From assembly GCA_003559095.1 (NCBI GenBank), contig PWMW01000187.1, positions 1-64,000 on the forward strand: 64,000 bases of DNA, in the 5' to 3' direction. Origin of the DNA: Clostridiales bacterium. GTDB taxonomy: Bacteria; Bacillota; Limnochordia; Darwinibacteriales; B1SED10-159. The number at the start of each line of letters is the position of its first letter. Position 1 is the first letter of the stretch. Positions 51,224 through 60,277 of this stretch are shown here, piece after piece. The position numbers were made by a program, and so were the translations under genes. Under the pieces are notes generated by a model. It was not told where the DNA came from, ran no database searches, and worked only from the letters and a program-made list of their open reading frames with translations.

Positions 51224-53371
51224 CTAGAGGGTGCGTTTAACTTCTTTCATGATGAACGCTTCAATTTCGTCGCCTTCTTTGACGTCATTAAACCGTTCAA
51301 CGCCGATTCCACATTCGTAGTTCTGCTGCACTTCGCGCACGTCATCCTTGAATCGCTTCAGCGAAGCAATACTGCCTTGATGGATGACCACGTTATCGCG
51401 CAGAACGCGGATCTGGGCCTGTCGAGTAATCTTGCCGTCTGTTACGTAGGAACCAGCAATCACACCCACATTGGGCACACGGAATGTCTGGCGCACTTCG
51501 GCCCGGCCAAGGACCTCCTCTACGTAATCCGGATCCAAAAGACCGACCATGGCTGCTTTGACATCGTCCAGCAAGTTGTAGATGATGCGATACAGACGAA
51601 TGTCAATGCGTTCCTTATCCGCTGCTCGTCTGGCGTTGGGTTCCGGCCGTACGTTAAAGCCGACGATGATGGCATTGGATGCCGCCGCTAGGTTCACATC
51701 GGTCTCTGAGACGGCACCAACACCTTGGTGGATCACCTGGACCCGCACTTCATCGGTGGATAGTTTTTCCAGCGATGCGCGCACTGCCTCTACGGATCCC
51801 TGAACATCGCCTTTCAGCACAATGTTGAGATCCTTAACTTCGCCTTCCTTAATCCGGGCAAACAGATCATCTAGGGTAACCCGGGAAGACTTCATTTCGG
51901 ATTCCCGCCGCTTTTCGTGATTCATGCTGGCCACTTGCCGAGCTGTTTGGTCATCCGGAACCACGACCATGACGTCGCCGGCATCCGGAACCGCTGTCAT
52001 GCCCAATACCTCCACGGGTTGAGCAGGTCCGGCTTCCTTCACATTGCGGCCCTTGTCATCCAACATGGCCCGCACGCGCCCGGACACGGTTCCTACCACG
52101 AATGTGTCACCCACTCGCAGTGTTCCGGTGGAGATGAGGATGGTGGCTACGGGTCCCCGTCCTTTGTCCAGCTGCGCTTCGATGACGGTGCCCCGTGCCG
52201 CTCGGTTGGGATTAGCCCGCAGATCTTCCATTTCAGCGGTGAGCAGAATCATCTCCAGAAGATCATCGATCCCCTGGAATCGCAGCGCCGATAGTTCAAC
52301 GAAAATCGTTTCGCCGCCCCACTCTTCGGCGACCAGATTGTACTCGGTCAACTCTTGTTTTACGCGGTCCGGGTTGGCGTTTTCCCGGTCCATCTTATTG
52401 ACAGCCACGATGATGGGTACGCCAGCAGCTTTGGCATGGTTGATAGCTTCCACCGTCTGCGGCATAACGCCGTCATCAGCGGCCACTACCAAAACGGCAA
52501 TGTCCGTAACTTGAGCACCTCGCGAACGCATGGCCGTGAACGCTTCGTGACCAGGCGTGTCCAAGAAGGTAATCTTTTTGTTGTTGTAGTTTATCTGGTA
52601 AGCACCAATGTGCTGGGTAATGCCTCCAGCTTCGGACTCAGTAACTTTTGTTTTCCGAATACCGTCCAGCAGCGTGGTCTTGCCGTGGTCCACATGACCC
52701 ATGATGGTGACAACCGGCGGGCGCAGGACTAGGGACTCTTCGCTGTCCGGTATCTCTGTATACACAGTCTCCGCAAGGTCCTTATGGCGGTGCACTGCCA
52801 CACCATAATCAGTGCAGATGAGCGCCGCTGTATCGTAGTCGATGGACTGCGTAACGCTGGCCATGACACCCAACCTCATGAGGCGTTTAATGACATCGGC
52901 GGCGGAAACACTGAGCTTCATGGCCAACTCTTTGACAACAATGGTGTCCTGAAGTTCCAGCTCTTTTTTCCGCACGGGTGGAGCGGCCTCTGCTGCCGGC
53001 TGGCGTTTACCGCCCCGTCGACCTTGAGGGCCTTTGCGCTGGCCTTGACCATTTCTCCGTCCTTTGTTCTTGTTCTTCTGAGTTGAGATCTTGTCCACCT
53101 TGCGATCTTCTTCAGCGACGGACTTTTTCTCGGTTGGTTTCTTCTTTGTTTTCGAAAGACGCTTGGTCTTGGAATCGTCTTCTTCTTTGACTTTGACGTC
53201 CACCTCGGGTTCATTGGCGGCGAAGTGATCGCGCACCATGACCGCGATGTCGTCTTCGATTGTGCTCATGTGGTTTTTGATCTCAGCCCCCAGATCAGCC
53301 AAGAAATCAACCAAGGCCTTGCTTTCAATATCCAGCTCCTTAGCTAGCTCATACACTCTGACTTTCTTCAT
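51224..53371 (-). CDS. infB: Translation initiation factor IF-2
   Basis: IF-2 delivers initiator fMet-tRNA to the 30S subunit and promotes subunit joining. The 715-residue protein has two short N-terminal helical IF2_N modules (about 1-50 and 130-185), a Lys/Glu-rich linker between them, the G domain ([32 protein letters not shown]) and C-terminal domains II-IV. The N-terminal region is of the short Bacillus type. ATG at 53371 has GGAG about 8 nt upstream; the frame opens at 53380. It follows ylxQ by 11 nt. Confidence 0.98.
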   Translation of the reverse strand: MKKVRVYELAKELDIESKALVDFLADLGAEIKNHMSTIEDDIAVMVRDHFAANEPEVDVKVKEEDDSKTKRLSKTKKKPTEKKSVAEEDRKVDKISTQKNKNKGRRNGQGQRKGPQGRRGGKRQPAAEAAPPVRKKELELQDTIVVKELAMKLSVSAADVIKRLMRLGVMASVTQSIDYDTAALICTDYGVAVHRHKDLAETVYTEIPDSEESLVLRPPVVTIMGHVDHGKTTLLDGIRKTKVTESEAGGITQHIGAYQINYNNKKITFLDTPGHEAFTAMRSRGAQVTDIAVLVVAADDGVMPQTVEAINHAKAAGVPIIVAVNKMDRENANPDRVKQELTEYNLVAEEWGGETIFVELSALRFQGIDDLLEMILLTAEMEDLRANPNRAARGTVIEAQLDKGRGPVATILISTGTLRVGDTFVVGTVSGRVRAMLDDKGRNVKEAGPAQPVEVLGMTAVPDAGDVMVVVPDDQTARQVASMNHEKRRESEMKSSRVTLDDLFARIKEGEVKDLNIVLKGDVQGSVEAVRASLEKLSTDEVRVQVIHQGVGAVSETDVNLAAASNAIIVGFNVRPEPNARRAADKERIDIRLYRIIYNLLDDVKAAMVGLLDPDYVEEVLGRAEVRQTFRVPNVGVIAGSYVTDGKITRQAQIRVLRDNVVIHQGSIASLKRFKDDVREVQQNYECGIGVERFNDVKEGDEIEAFIMKEVKRTL

Positions 53372-53382
53372 CAGCATCACTC

Positions 53383-53712
53383 CTAGGTTGACTTACCGCG
53401 CTCTGCAGCCACTGCGGCGCGGTTGATGCTCGCGGCGAACCTTGTATCGGTTACGCCGATTACGGATCGTCGTGCTTTGCCGATCCACTGCCCCATGGAC
53501 TCCATATCTGTCAAGGACAAGACTGGCAGACCATGGGTAGATGCTAGGTTCGAAAACTTCTTGCGAGTATTCGCCGATGCATCGGTGGCGATCAACAGCA
53601 GCTGCACGCGACCGCGGCGAACGGCTCCTTCAACAGCCTGTTCGCCAGACACTACATTTCCCGACTTCTGGGCAAAGCCCAGCAATCCAGCAGCTTTGTT
53701 ATCTACGTTCAT
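53383..53712 (-). CDS. ylxQ: L7Ae-family RNA-binding protein YlxQ
   Basis: A 109-residue L7Ae/L30e-fold protein (KAAGLLGFAQKSGNVVSGEQAV, LLLIATDASANTRKKF, VIGVTD). YlxQ in Bacillus binds K-turn-like RNA and is encoded in the nusA-infB operon; its role is not settled. ATG at 53712 overlaps the ylxR end by 14 nt, so the two are coupled. Confidence 0.93.
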   Translation of the reverse strand: MNVDNKAAGLLGFAQKSGNVVSGEQAVEGAVRRGRVQLLLIATDASANTRKKFSNLASTHGLPVLSLTDMESMGQWIGKARRSVIGVTDTRFAASINRAAVAAERGKST

Positions 53713-53968
53713 GAAGGTGTTTCTCCAGTTCGTCTTTGAGTGTCACAGGGATGGAACACTGTAAAGCCCGCTCCAATTGCCTGCGTTTCACTGCCTGCTC
53801 GAGACAGTCCGTGTCCGGGCAGATATACGCACCTCGCCCGGGTTTTTTGCCGATGGGATCCAATTCCACGCTGCCTTCCGGTGTCCGTACCACTCGTATG
53901 AGTGCTTTCTTCTCCCGTGGCTCCCGACATCCAAGGCATGTGCGTTTGGGAATCTTCCGTTGACGCAT
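53699..53968 (-). CDS. ylxR: YlxR family RNA-binding protein (RnpM)
   Basis: An 89-residue protein with the YlxR signatures KRTCLGCREPREKKALIRVVR and GRGAYICPDTDCLEQA. YlxR (RnpM) has been reported to modulate RNase P in Bacillus. ATG at 53968 has GGTGG 5 nt upstream; GTG at 53977 is an unlikely alternative. It lies between nusA and ylxQ as usual. Confidence 0.94.
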   Translation of the reverse strand: MRQRKIPKRTCLGCREPREKKALIRVVRTPEGSVELDPIGKKPGRGAYICPDTDCLEQAVKRRQLERALQCSIPVTLKDELEKHLHERR

Positions 53969-53977
53969 GGTAACCAC

Positions 53978-55483
53978 CTACTTTTTGTCCTTGAACCCGA
54001 AATCTTCCAGATCCAGCATGGAAAAGTCCTTGATGACCTTTTCTTCCTTGGACTTTTTCTTTTTCTTGCTGTCCTCGGAGCCGTCATCACTTTTGGACGC
54101 TGCGGATTCCGTACGCCCAAAGCGTTCCTCCCAAGTTTTGCGTTTGGGTACATTCGTTAACGAGGCCAGTTCCTCTTCGGACACCGGTTTTGGCCGCTTG
54201 CGTGTCGAGTCTTTCTTCTCGGGTTTTGTCTGTTTGGCAGCGGGTGCTGGCTCCTTCTTTGCAGCAGGGGCTTCCGTTTCTGGTTCAGCAGGCTGCGGTG
54301 GTTCCACTGGAGTTGGCTGTTGTTCGTCAGCTGCCTGGTCGTCTGTGGTCTCCACGGCAGCTTCCTCCAGATCCGGTACCGTCAACTCATCATCCTCAGC
54401 GAAGAGTGCTGCTGGATCAGGCTGCCGCTGGAACTCCGGCAGCAGCTGGGCCTGGGCTTCACTCTTAATGTCGATCTTCCAGTTCGTCAGGCGCGCCGCC
54501 AGGCGAGCGTTTTGACCTTCTTTGCCGATAGCCAAGGACAATTGATCGTCGGGAACCACCGTCCGAGCAATTTTGTTCGTTGGATCGAGGTTCACATAAA
54601 GAACCTTCGCTGGACTGAGGGCATTAGCGATGAAATCTCGCGGGTCTTCCTGCCATTCTACAATGTCAATCTTCTCGCCACTCAGTTCCGATACCACGGC
54701 TTGAACGCGCATCCCACGGCTGCCAACGCACGCCCCAACGGGATCTACATTGGGATCGCGACTATACACGGCAACCTTTGAACGGTTCCCCGCTTCCCGA
54801 GAGACCGCCTTGATCTCCACTTCCCCGCTGTGGATCTCCGGAACCTCCAGTTCAAAGAGGTTCTTCAAAAGACCAGGATGGGTGCGCGACAAGAAGACCT
54901 GCGGGCCTTTGCTGCTCTGCTTCACTTCGTTGATGTAAAACTTCATCCGGGCGTTGGGTGTATAATTCTCGTGGTTGATCTGTTCCGATGCGGGAACGAC
55001 GGCTTCCACACGGCTGAGATCCACAATCACGTTGCGGTGTTCCTGCCGTTGAATAATACCCGTTACCACATCCCCTTCCCGCTGGGAATACTCTGTGTAT
55101 ACGTTGCTGCGTTCTGCTTCCCGAATCCGCTGTATAACAACCTGCTTGGCGGTCTGGGCAGCAATGCGGCCGAAATCCCGGGGCGTAACTTCGTGTTCTA
55201 CAACGTCTCCCAACTCATAGTTGGCATCGTGCTCGCGAGCGTCTTCCAAGCTGATCTCTGTAGTGGCATCGTCCACCTCATCGACGACCACCCGCCTCGA
55301 ATAAACGTGGATTTCGCCGGTGGACTCATTGAGATCTACCCGCACACTCATGGCGGAACTTGCGCCGTAATTGCGCTTATACGCTGAGACGATGGCGCTC
55401 TCGATGGCTTCCAGCAAGATGTCTTTTGAGATCCCACGCTCCTTCTCCAATTCAGTCAATGCACCAATTAACTCCAAATTCAT
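53978..55483 (-). CDS. nusA: Transcription elongation/termination factor NusA
   Basis: NusA binds RNA polymerase and promotes pausing and hairpin-dependent termination. The 501-residue protein has an N-terminal RNAP-binding domain (about 1-130), S1 (about 135-200), and two KH domains (about 200-345, with DPVGACVGSRGMRVQAV and LSLAIGKEGQNARLAARLTNW). A charged Pro/Glu/Lys-rich tail of about 150 residues follows, longer than in Bacillus NusA. ATG at 55483. It follows rimP by 20 nt. A hairpin in the operon leader may mediate autoregulation. Confidence 0.97.
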   Translation of the reverse strand: MNLELIGALTELEKERGISKDILLEAIESAIVSAYKRNYGASSAMSVRVDLNESTGEIHVYSRRVVVDEVDDATTEISLEDAREHDANYELGDVVEHEVTPRDFGRIAAQTAKQVVIQRIREAERSNVYTEYSQREGDVVTGIIQRQEHRNVIVDLSRVEAVVPASEQINHENYTPNARMKFYINEVKQSSKGPQVFLSRTHPGLLKNLFELEVPEIHSGEVEIKAVSREAGNRSKVAVYSRDPNVDPVGACVGSRGMRVQAVVSELSGEKIDIVEWQEDPRDFIANALSPAKVLYVNLDPTNKIARTVVPDDQLSLAIGKEGQNARLAARLTNWKIDIKSEAQAQLLPEFQRQPDPAALFAEDDELTVPDLEEAAVETTDDQAADEQQPTPVEPPQPAEPETEAPAAKKEPAPAAKQTKPEKKDSTRKRPKPVSEEELASLTNVPKRKTWEERFGRTESAASKSDDGSEDSKKKKKSKEEKVIKDFSMLDLEDFGFKDKK

Positions 55484-55503
55484 CCTCAGTGTCCTCCCGT
55501 TAT

Positions 55504-55965
55504 CTAAAACTCTACGTGCAAATTCGCCTTGGCCACTTGGTCAAAGGGAATTGCAATGGGGCCGCTTTCCAGCTCCAGTCGCACCATTCCTTCTTCCAAG
55601 CCCAGCAGGGTACCGGTGAACTTTTTACGGCCATCCACAGCACTGTAGGTCCGTAGATTCACGGTTTCGCCAACGAAACGTTGGTAGTCAGAGGCCTTTT
55701 TCAGCGGGCGTTCCAATCCGGGTGAGGAGACTTCCAACGAATAGGCCTGCGGAATGGGGTCCTCCTCGTCCAAGCGTTCGCTTAGAGCCATGCTTACTTC
55801 CTGGCAATCTTCAATATCAATTCCATCTGGCTTGTCCAAAAGTACTCGTAGGACCCAGTTGGGACCTTCTTTGACGAACTCCACGTCGACCAGTTCTCGC
55901 TCGCTGCCCGCAAGCAACTCTTCGACCCACGTACCGACTAACGCCTCAACATTGGGTTTCTTCAC
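55504..55965 (-). CDS. rimP: Ribosome maturation factor RimP
   Basis: RimP acts in 30S subunit assembly. The 153-residue protein has the N-terminal alpha/beta domain (LLDKPDGIDIEDCQEVSMAL, YSLEVSSPGLERPL) and a C-terminal SH3-like domain (about 85-153). GTG at 55965 has GAGGAGG 6 nt upstream. It is first in the rimP-nusA-ylxR-ylxQ-infB-rbfA operon, preceded by a leader with a terminator hairpin. Confidence 0.96.
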   Translation of the reverse strand: MKKPNVEALVGTWVEELLAGSERELVDVEFVKEGPNWVLRVLLDKPDGIDIEDCQEVSMALSERLDEEDPIPQAYSLEVSSPGLERPLKKASDYQRFVGETVNLRTYSAVDGRKKFTGTLLGLEEGMVRLELESGPIAIPFDQVAKANLHVEF

Positions 55966-56030
55966 AGGATGCCTCCTCTCGGCGGGCAGACCGGGGTCTG
56001 CCTGTAACTATCATTCCAATTCTATACGGC

Positions 56031-56055
56031 AAAAGAGTGGGCGGGACCCACTCTT
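56031..56055 (-). terminator. Terminator hairpin in the rimP-nusA leader
   Basis: A 9-bp perfect stem (AAGAGTGGG/CCCACTCTT) with a 5-nt loop ends in four U on the minus strand. It lies downstream of the putative rimP promoter (56082-56110) and upstream of the rimP start, so it can act as a leader attenuator as well as the polC terminator. Confidence 0.8.
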
Positions 56056-56081
56056 CTCGGCAGCACATTCTTTTCGACAAT

Positions 56082-56110
56082 ATCTTACCACAAATTGTGA
56101 CAAAATACAA
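56082..56110 (-). promoter_or_regulatory. rimP-nusA operon promoter
   Basis: On the minus strand TTGTAT (56105-56110) and an extended -10, TGG-TAAGAT (56082-56087), are 17 bp apart. It lies about 40 nt past the polC stop and before the leader hairpin. Confidence 0.65.
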
Positions 56111-56150
56111 GGCTGGGAAAGAGCTCAATCACACCGAGGGCCATGGGTCC

Positions 56151-59100
56151 TTAAAAGAGGGTCAGCTGGTTTGTTTCTGACATACCTTCCAGAGCGCCGT
56201 GACCGCGCAGCACCTCGATGACGGTCTTTGTTACCTTGGCCCGCTGCCGCAGATCCTCAATGGATGTGAACTCCTGTTCCTCGCGGGCTGCCGTAATGTT
56301 GGCCGCCGCATTGGTACCCAAGCCCTGCAGAGCTGCCAATGGCGGACGCAATCCGTTGGCTGTCACAAGAAAACGACGATGGTCCGACTCGTAAAGGTGA
56401 ACCGACAGAAACGCAATTCCGCGGGACAGTGCTTCCAAGACAATCTCCAAGATGGTCACAACGTTGCGTTCCTTTGCTGTAGCTTCATTGCCCTTGGCTT
56501 CCACCGAGGCAATCTCCTTGCGGATGACGGCTTCTCCTTGAATCACAAGATCCGCGTCGAATTCCGCGGCACGAACCGTGAAATACGCTGCATAATACGC
56601 CTCGGGATGGTGCACCTTAAAGTACGCGATACGGAAGGCCATGGTAACGTAAGCTACTGCGTGGGCCTTCGGGAACATGTAGCTGATCTTCTGGCAGGAG
56701 TCCACATACCACTGTGGAACGCCGTGCTCCTTCATTAATGCCCCGTCCTCGTCGGAGAGTCCTTTGCCCTTGCGCACCTGCTCCATGAGGCGAAACGCAT
56801 CGCCAGGCTCAAGTCCTTTTTGGATAAGATAGACCATGATGTCGTCGCGACAAGCGATTACGTTGGCCAAGTCTGCGGTGCCTTCTTTGATAATCTCCTG
56901 CGCATTTCCGGTCCAGACATTGGTTCCGTGGGATAACCCACTGATACGCACCAGTTCGCTGAAGGTCTTCGGTCGCGTTTCGATGAGCATCTGACGGACA
57001 AAGCGCGTGCCGAACTCGGGAATGCCCAGGGTACCAACGGGCGTGCCGATCTGTTCTTCGGACACACCGAGGCTATCAAGGGCAGAGAAAATGCGCATTG
57101 TTTTGCGGTCGTCCAGCGGAATGCCCAAAACGTCGATTTGGGTAATGTCTGCAAGCATCCGCAGCATGGTAGGATCATCGTGGCCGAGGATGTCCAGTTT
57201 GACCAAACTGTCATGAATTGCGTGGTAGTCGAAGTGAGTTGTGATAATCCCATTGGAGCCGTCATTGGCAGGGAACTGCACCGGAGTGAAGTCAAAAATG
57301 TCCATGTCACCGGGAACTACCATCATACCACCGGGGTGCTGACCCGTGGTCCGGCGAACCCCCGTTATCTTTTTCAGCAGCCTGTTCACTTCCGCATTGC
57401 GCCGCTGCTGCCCTGTCTGTTCCAGCCATTTGCGGACAAATCCATATGCCGTTTTGTCCGCCAAGGTACCGATGGTTCCGGCGCGGAACACGTGGTCTCG
57501 GCCGAAAAGCTCCTCCGTATAGCGATGAACTTGGGATTGGTACTCACCACTGAAGTTCAAATCGATATCCGGAACTTTGTCACCGTGAAAGCCCATGAAC
57601 ACCTCGAAGGGGATATCAAAGCCCAACTTCTGCATGGGTTCGCCACAGGTGGGGCACGTCTTTGCTGGCAGGTCGGCACCAGTCCCGTAGGATCCGTCTT
57701 GGAAGAACTCGGCATGATTACAGTGACCGCAAACGTAATGGGGCGGCAGCGGGTTGACTTCGGTAATGTTGCACATCGTGGCCACCAAGGAGGAGCCTAC
57801 AGAGCCCCGGGATCCCACAAGATACCCATCGTCCAAGGATTTTTTGACCAACTTATGGGCGATCCAATACAATGGTGCGTAGCTGTTGCCTATGATGGAT
57901 TTCAGTTCTCTTTGCAAGCGCTGTTCCACGATCTCCGGCAGTGTCTCGCCGTAGATGGAGCGTGCTGTGGCGTAGGCCATGTCAGTCAATTTTCCTTCAG
58001 CATCTGGAATTTGGGGTGGGAAAAGTCCCTGGGGCACAGGCGTCAACTCTTCGATCTCCGCAGCGATGGCGTTCGGATTATCTACCACCACTGCCTGGGC
58101 TGTTGCCGGGTCCAAATACGAGAACTCTTCCAGCATCTCCTGGGTGGTACGAAAATACAGAGGGGCTTGATGTTCAGCATCCTCAAATCCCTGGCCCGCC
58201 AGGAGCACGGTTCGCGCCACTGCATCTGCTGGCCGCAGAAAATGCACGTCCCCGGTGGCCACCACTGGTTTGTCCAATTGTTTGCCCAAGCGAACAATCG
58301 CCTCGTTCAAGGCAATCAAGTCAGCTTTACTCCGCACATGCTCGGTACCGATTAGAAACTCGTTGTTGCCCAACGGCTGAATTTCGAGGTAGTCATACAT
58401 GGCGGCGATTTCACCAATGCGCTCATCCTTCCGGAGCAGGCCTTGATACACCTCTCCGGCCTCGCAGGCCGAACCCAAAATAAGACCTTCCCGATATTCG
58501 AGGAGCAGAGTCCGGGGGATTCGCGGGCGGCGATAGAAGTGGTCCATGTGGGCGGCGGAGATCAGACGGTAGAGGTTCTTCAATCCAACTTTGTTCTTAG
58601 CCAAAATAACAATATGATAAGGCCGGTCCTTCTCGCCATCCACCAGATAGCCTTCTACGCCGTACAGGATCTTAATGCCATGTTTTTTCCCAGCCCAGTA
58701 CGCTTCGGGAAAGGCCTGGATCACTCCGTGGTCCGTAATGGCCACTGCGGGATGACCCCACTGGGCCGCTTGCTTTACAGCATCGCCCACGTCAATGGTT
58801 CCGTCCATGCCGCTCATCTTGGTGTGCAAGTGGAACTCTACCCGCTTGCAGTCAGCATCATCTGAGATACCGAGAATGGGTGGAGCAGGGTTGATTTGGC
58901 TTACCATCATCGACAATTCGCCGTCAAAGCTCTGGTACTGGATATCACCCTTCACCTTGACCCGTTGGCCCACCGAGACATCGGGGGCTTGGCCACCTGC
59001 GTCACAGAAAAATTTACAGGTTAGCGAGTCTGAGCCGTCATAGATGTCAAACATGTGCAGACGCTTGCCTGTACGAGTTTCCCGCACATCGTTGGCAAAG

Positions 59101-59594
59101 ATCTCCCCTTCCAACACAATGCCTCGTTCTTCATCGGTAATATCCTTAATGGCCACTGGAGCTTCGATGATCTCCTGTGTCAGTTTGGCTCGGCTGCGCC
59201 GGCCCCGACGGCCGGTAAAACCGCTGCCGCCGTTGTTGCCGTTGCCGCCATAGGAGCCATTCCCAGCGTTGCTTGCACCATTGGGCGCGGCGGTATGTTT
59301 GTTCACCATGGGTCCGGCAAAGCTCTGCATGACCTTTAACATGTAGTCGTCTTCCTGTTCTTCCCAGCGAAATTCCACCTGGTCGATGGCGGACACGGCC
59401 GCGGCCATGTCACGGGCTACCTGTTCCCAAAGTTCCGCACTCCCTCGACAGGCACCACTGAGGTGAACATACCACGTTTTCTTCTCAGGATGAACCTCAA
59501 TGTGGCGGATACAGATGTCCTGCAGCAACGGGTCCTTGGCAAAGGATGTCAAAAAATCATCATTATCCGGTTGGATTACATAGACCGGGGCCAT
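56151..59594 (-). CDS. polC: DNA polymerase III alpha subunit PolC, without embedded exonuclease
   Basis: PolC is the leading replicase of low-GC Gram-positive bacteria. This 1147-residue protein has an N-terminal domain, a Gly/Asn-rich linker (about 103-128), an OB domain (about 158-235), the PHP domain (from EFHLHTKMSGMDG near 253), a zinc-finger region (CGHC, CPTC), the polymerase core (VPDIDLNFSGEYQ) and the C-terminal helix-hairpin and OB parts. PolC is usually about 1400 residues because a DEDD 3'-5' exonuclease interrupts the PHP domain. Here PHP runs from YGVEGYLVDG (about 311-320) directly to RPYHIVILAKN (about 324-334), with no VxFDxETTG motif. ATG at 59594 has GGAAGGTG upstream. 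Confidence 0.96.
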   Translation of the reverse strand: MAPVYVIQPDNDDFLTSFAKDPLLQDICIRHIEVHPEKKTWYVHLSGACRGSAELWEQVARDMAAAVSAIDQVEFRWEEQEDDYMLKVMQSFAGPMVNKHTAAPNGASNAGNGSYGGNGNNGGSGFTGRRGRRSRAKLTQEIIEAPVAIKDITDEERGIVLEGEIFANDVRETRTGKRLHMFDIYDGSDSLTCKFFCDAGGQAPDVSVGQRVKVKGDIQYQSFDGELSMMVSQINPAPPILGISDDADCKRVEFHLHTKMSGMDGTIDVGDAVKQAAQWGHPAVAITDHGVIQAFPEAYWAGKKHGIKILYGVEGYLVDGEKDRPYHIVILAKNKVGLKNLYRLISAAHMDHFYRRPRIPRTLLLEYREGLILGSACEAGEVYQGLLRKDERIGEIAAMYDYLEIQPLGNNEFLIGTEHVRSKADLIALNEAIVRLGKQLDKPVVATGDVHFLRPADAVARTVLLAGQGFEDAEHQAPLYFRTTQEMLEEFSYLDPATAQAVVVDNPNAIAAEIEELTPVPQGLFPPQIPDAEGKLTDMAYATARSIYGETLPEIVEQRLQRELKSIIGNSYAPLYWIAHKLVKKSLDDGYLVGSRGSVGSSLVATMCNITEVNPLPPHYVCGHCNHAEFFQDGSYGTGADLPAKTCPTCGEPMQKLGFDIPFEVFMGFHGDKVPDIDLNFSGEYQSQVHRYTEELFGRDHVFRAGTIGTLADKTAYGFVRKWLEQTGQQRRNAEVNRLLKKITGVRRTTGQHPGGMMVVPGDMDIFDFTPVQFPANDGSNGIITTHFDYHAIHDSLVKLDILGHDDPTMLRMLADITQIDVLGIPLDDRKTMRIFSALDSLGVSEEQIGTPVGTLGIPEFGTRFVRQMLIETRPKTFSELVRISGLSHGTNVWTGNAQEIIKEGTADLANVIACRDDIMVYLIQKGLEPGDAFRLMEQVRKGKGLSDEDGALMKEHGVPQWYVDSCQKISYMFPKAHAVAYVTMAFRIAYFKVHHPEAYYAAYFTVRAAEFDADLVIQGEAVIRKEIASVEAKGNEATAKERNVVTILEIVLEALSRGIAFLSVHLYESDHRRFLVTANGLRPPLAALQGLGTNAAANITAAREEQEFTSIEDLRQRAKVTKTVIEVLRGHGALEGMSETNQLTLF

Positions 59595-59618
59595 GTGCAT
59601 TCACCTTCCTGACAAACG

Positions 59619-59641
59619 AACTCCCAGCAGCGCTGGGAGTT
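59619..59641 (-). terminator. Hairpin between the glycosyltransferase gene and polC
   Basis: A 10-bp perfect inverted repeat (AACTCCCAGC/GCTGGGAGTT) with a 3-nt loop begins at the glycosyltransferase stop codon. The following U-run is short and interrupted (CGTTTG), so termination may be partial. Confidence 0.55.
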
Positions 59642-60267
59642 TAGAATTTTACGCTCCGCAGAATTTCCCAATACATCTTAAGACGCTGGCCCAAGCCTTT
59701 GAGAAACCCGCGTTTTTCTTCCTTCATCACCTGGGATAGGTCGCGCAGCACCACAGTCTCAACGGTAGCTCCCAGTTTGTCCGCCTGCCGGGACAGAGCC
59801 ACCTCCACACCGTAGCGGCTGTCCTCCAACTGCGATATTTGTTCCCAAAGTTCGCGGCGCAGGGCCCGCTGTCCCGACAGGAATGGAGCCAACTTCTGCG
59901 CCCAGTCCGTGGCCAAACGTCCCTCTTCAAAGACGCCGATGGACATTTGGGCCCGCTGGAGCAAAACCGGCTGCAGAAGGGCATCAATGTGAGCCTGATT
60001 CAGGCCAACCAAGTCGGCATCAATAAAGAGCAGAACCTCGGCATCTGTGGCTTCAGCTCCAGCTACCAGAGCACCCCCCTTACCGATGTTTTCTGGCAGG
60101 TCCACAACGGTCACTGGATGGAGCTTGGCCTTGGCCAACGTGGCATCTTCGGATCCGTCATTTACGACGACGATCTCGTCAATGCCTTTCATCCGATACA
60201 AGGTTTGGACCACATCGGCAATGGTCTGTTCTTCATTATAAGCCGGAACGATCGCCGCTACCTTCAT
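59641..60267 (-). CDS. Family 2 glycosyltransferase
   Basis: A 208-residue soluble GT-A enzyme with VPAYNEEQTIADVV, VVNDGSEDAT, the metal-binding LFIDADLVGL and KGGALVAGA. It lacks transmembrane helices, so it is like dolichyl-phosphate-mannose-synthase-type or glucosyl-3-phosphoglycerate synthase-type enzymes; donor and acceptor are unknown. It lies 10 nt after proS and before polC, where an equivalent gene is not usual in Bacillus. ATG at 60267. Confidence 0.9.
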   Translation of the reverse strand: MKVAAIVPAYNEEQTIADVVQTLYRMKGIDEIVVVNDGSEDATLAKAKLHPVTVVDLPENIGKGGALVAGAEATDAEVLLFIDADLVGLNQAHIDALLQPVLLQRAQMSIGVFEEGRLATDWAQKLAPFLSGQRALRRELWEQISQLEDSRYGVEVALSRQADKLGATVETVVLRDLSQVMKEEKRGFLKGLGQRLKMYWEILRSVKF

Positions 60268-60277
60268 GGGGTTTCTC

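Noticed and set aside
57138..58355. 405-codon plus-strand frame inside polC
   Set aside because: It is antisense to polC; such frames arise from codon bias in GC-rich genes.
56151..59594. PolC shortened by frameshift or pseudogene
   Set aside because: The frame is continuous and all polymerase motifs are present; only the exonuclease insertion is absent, with clean PHP flanks.
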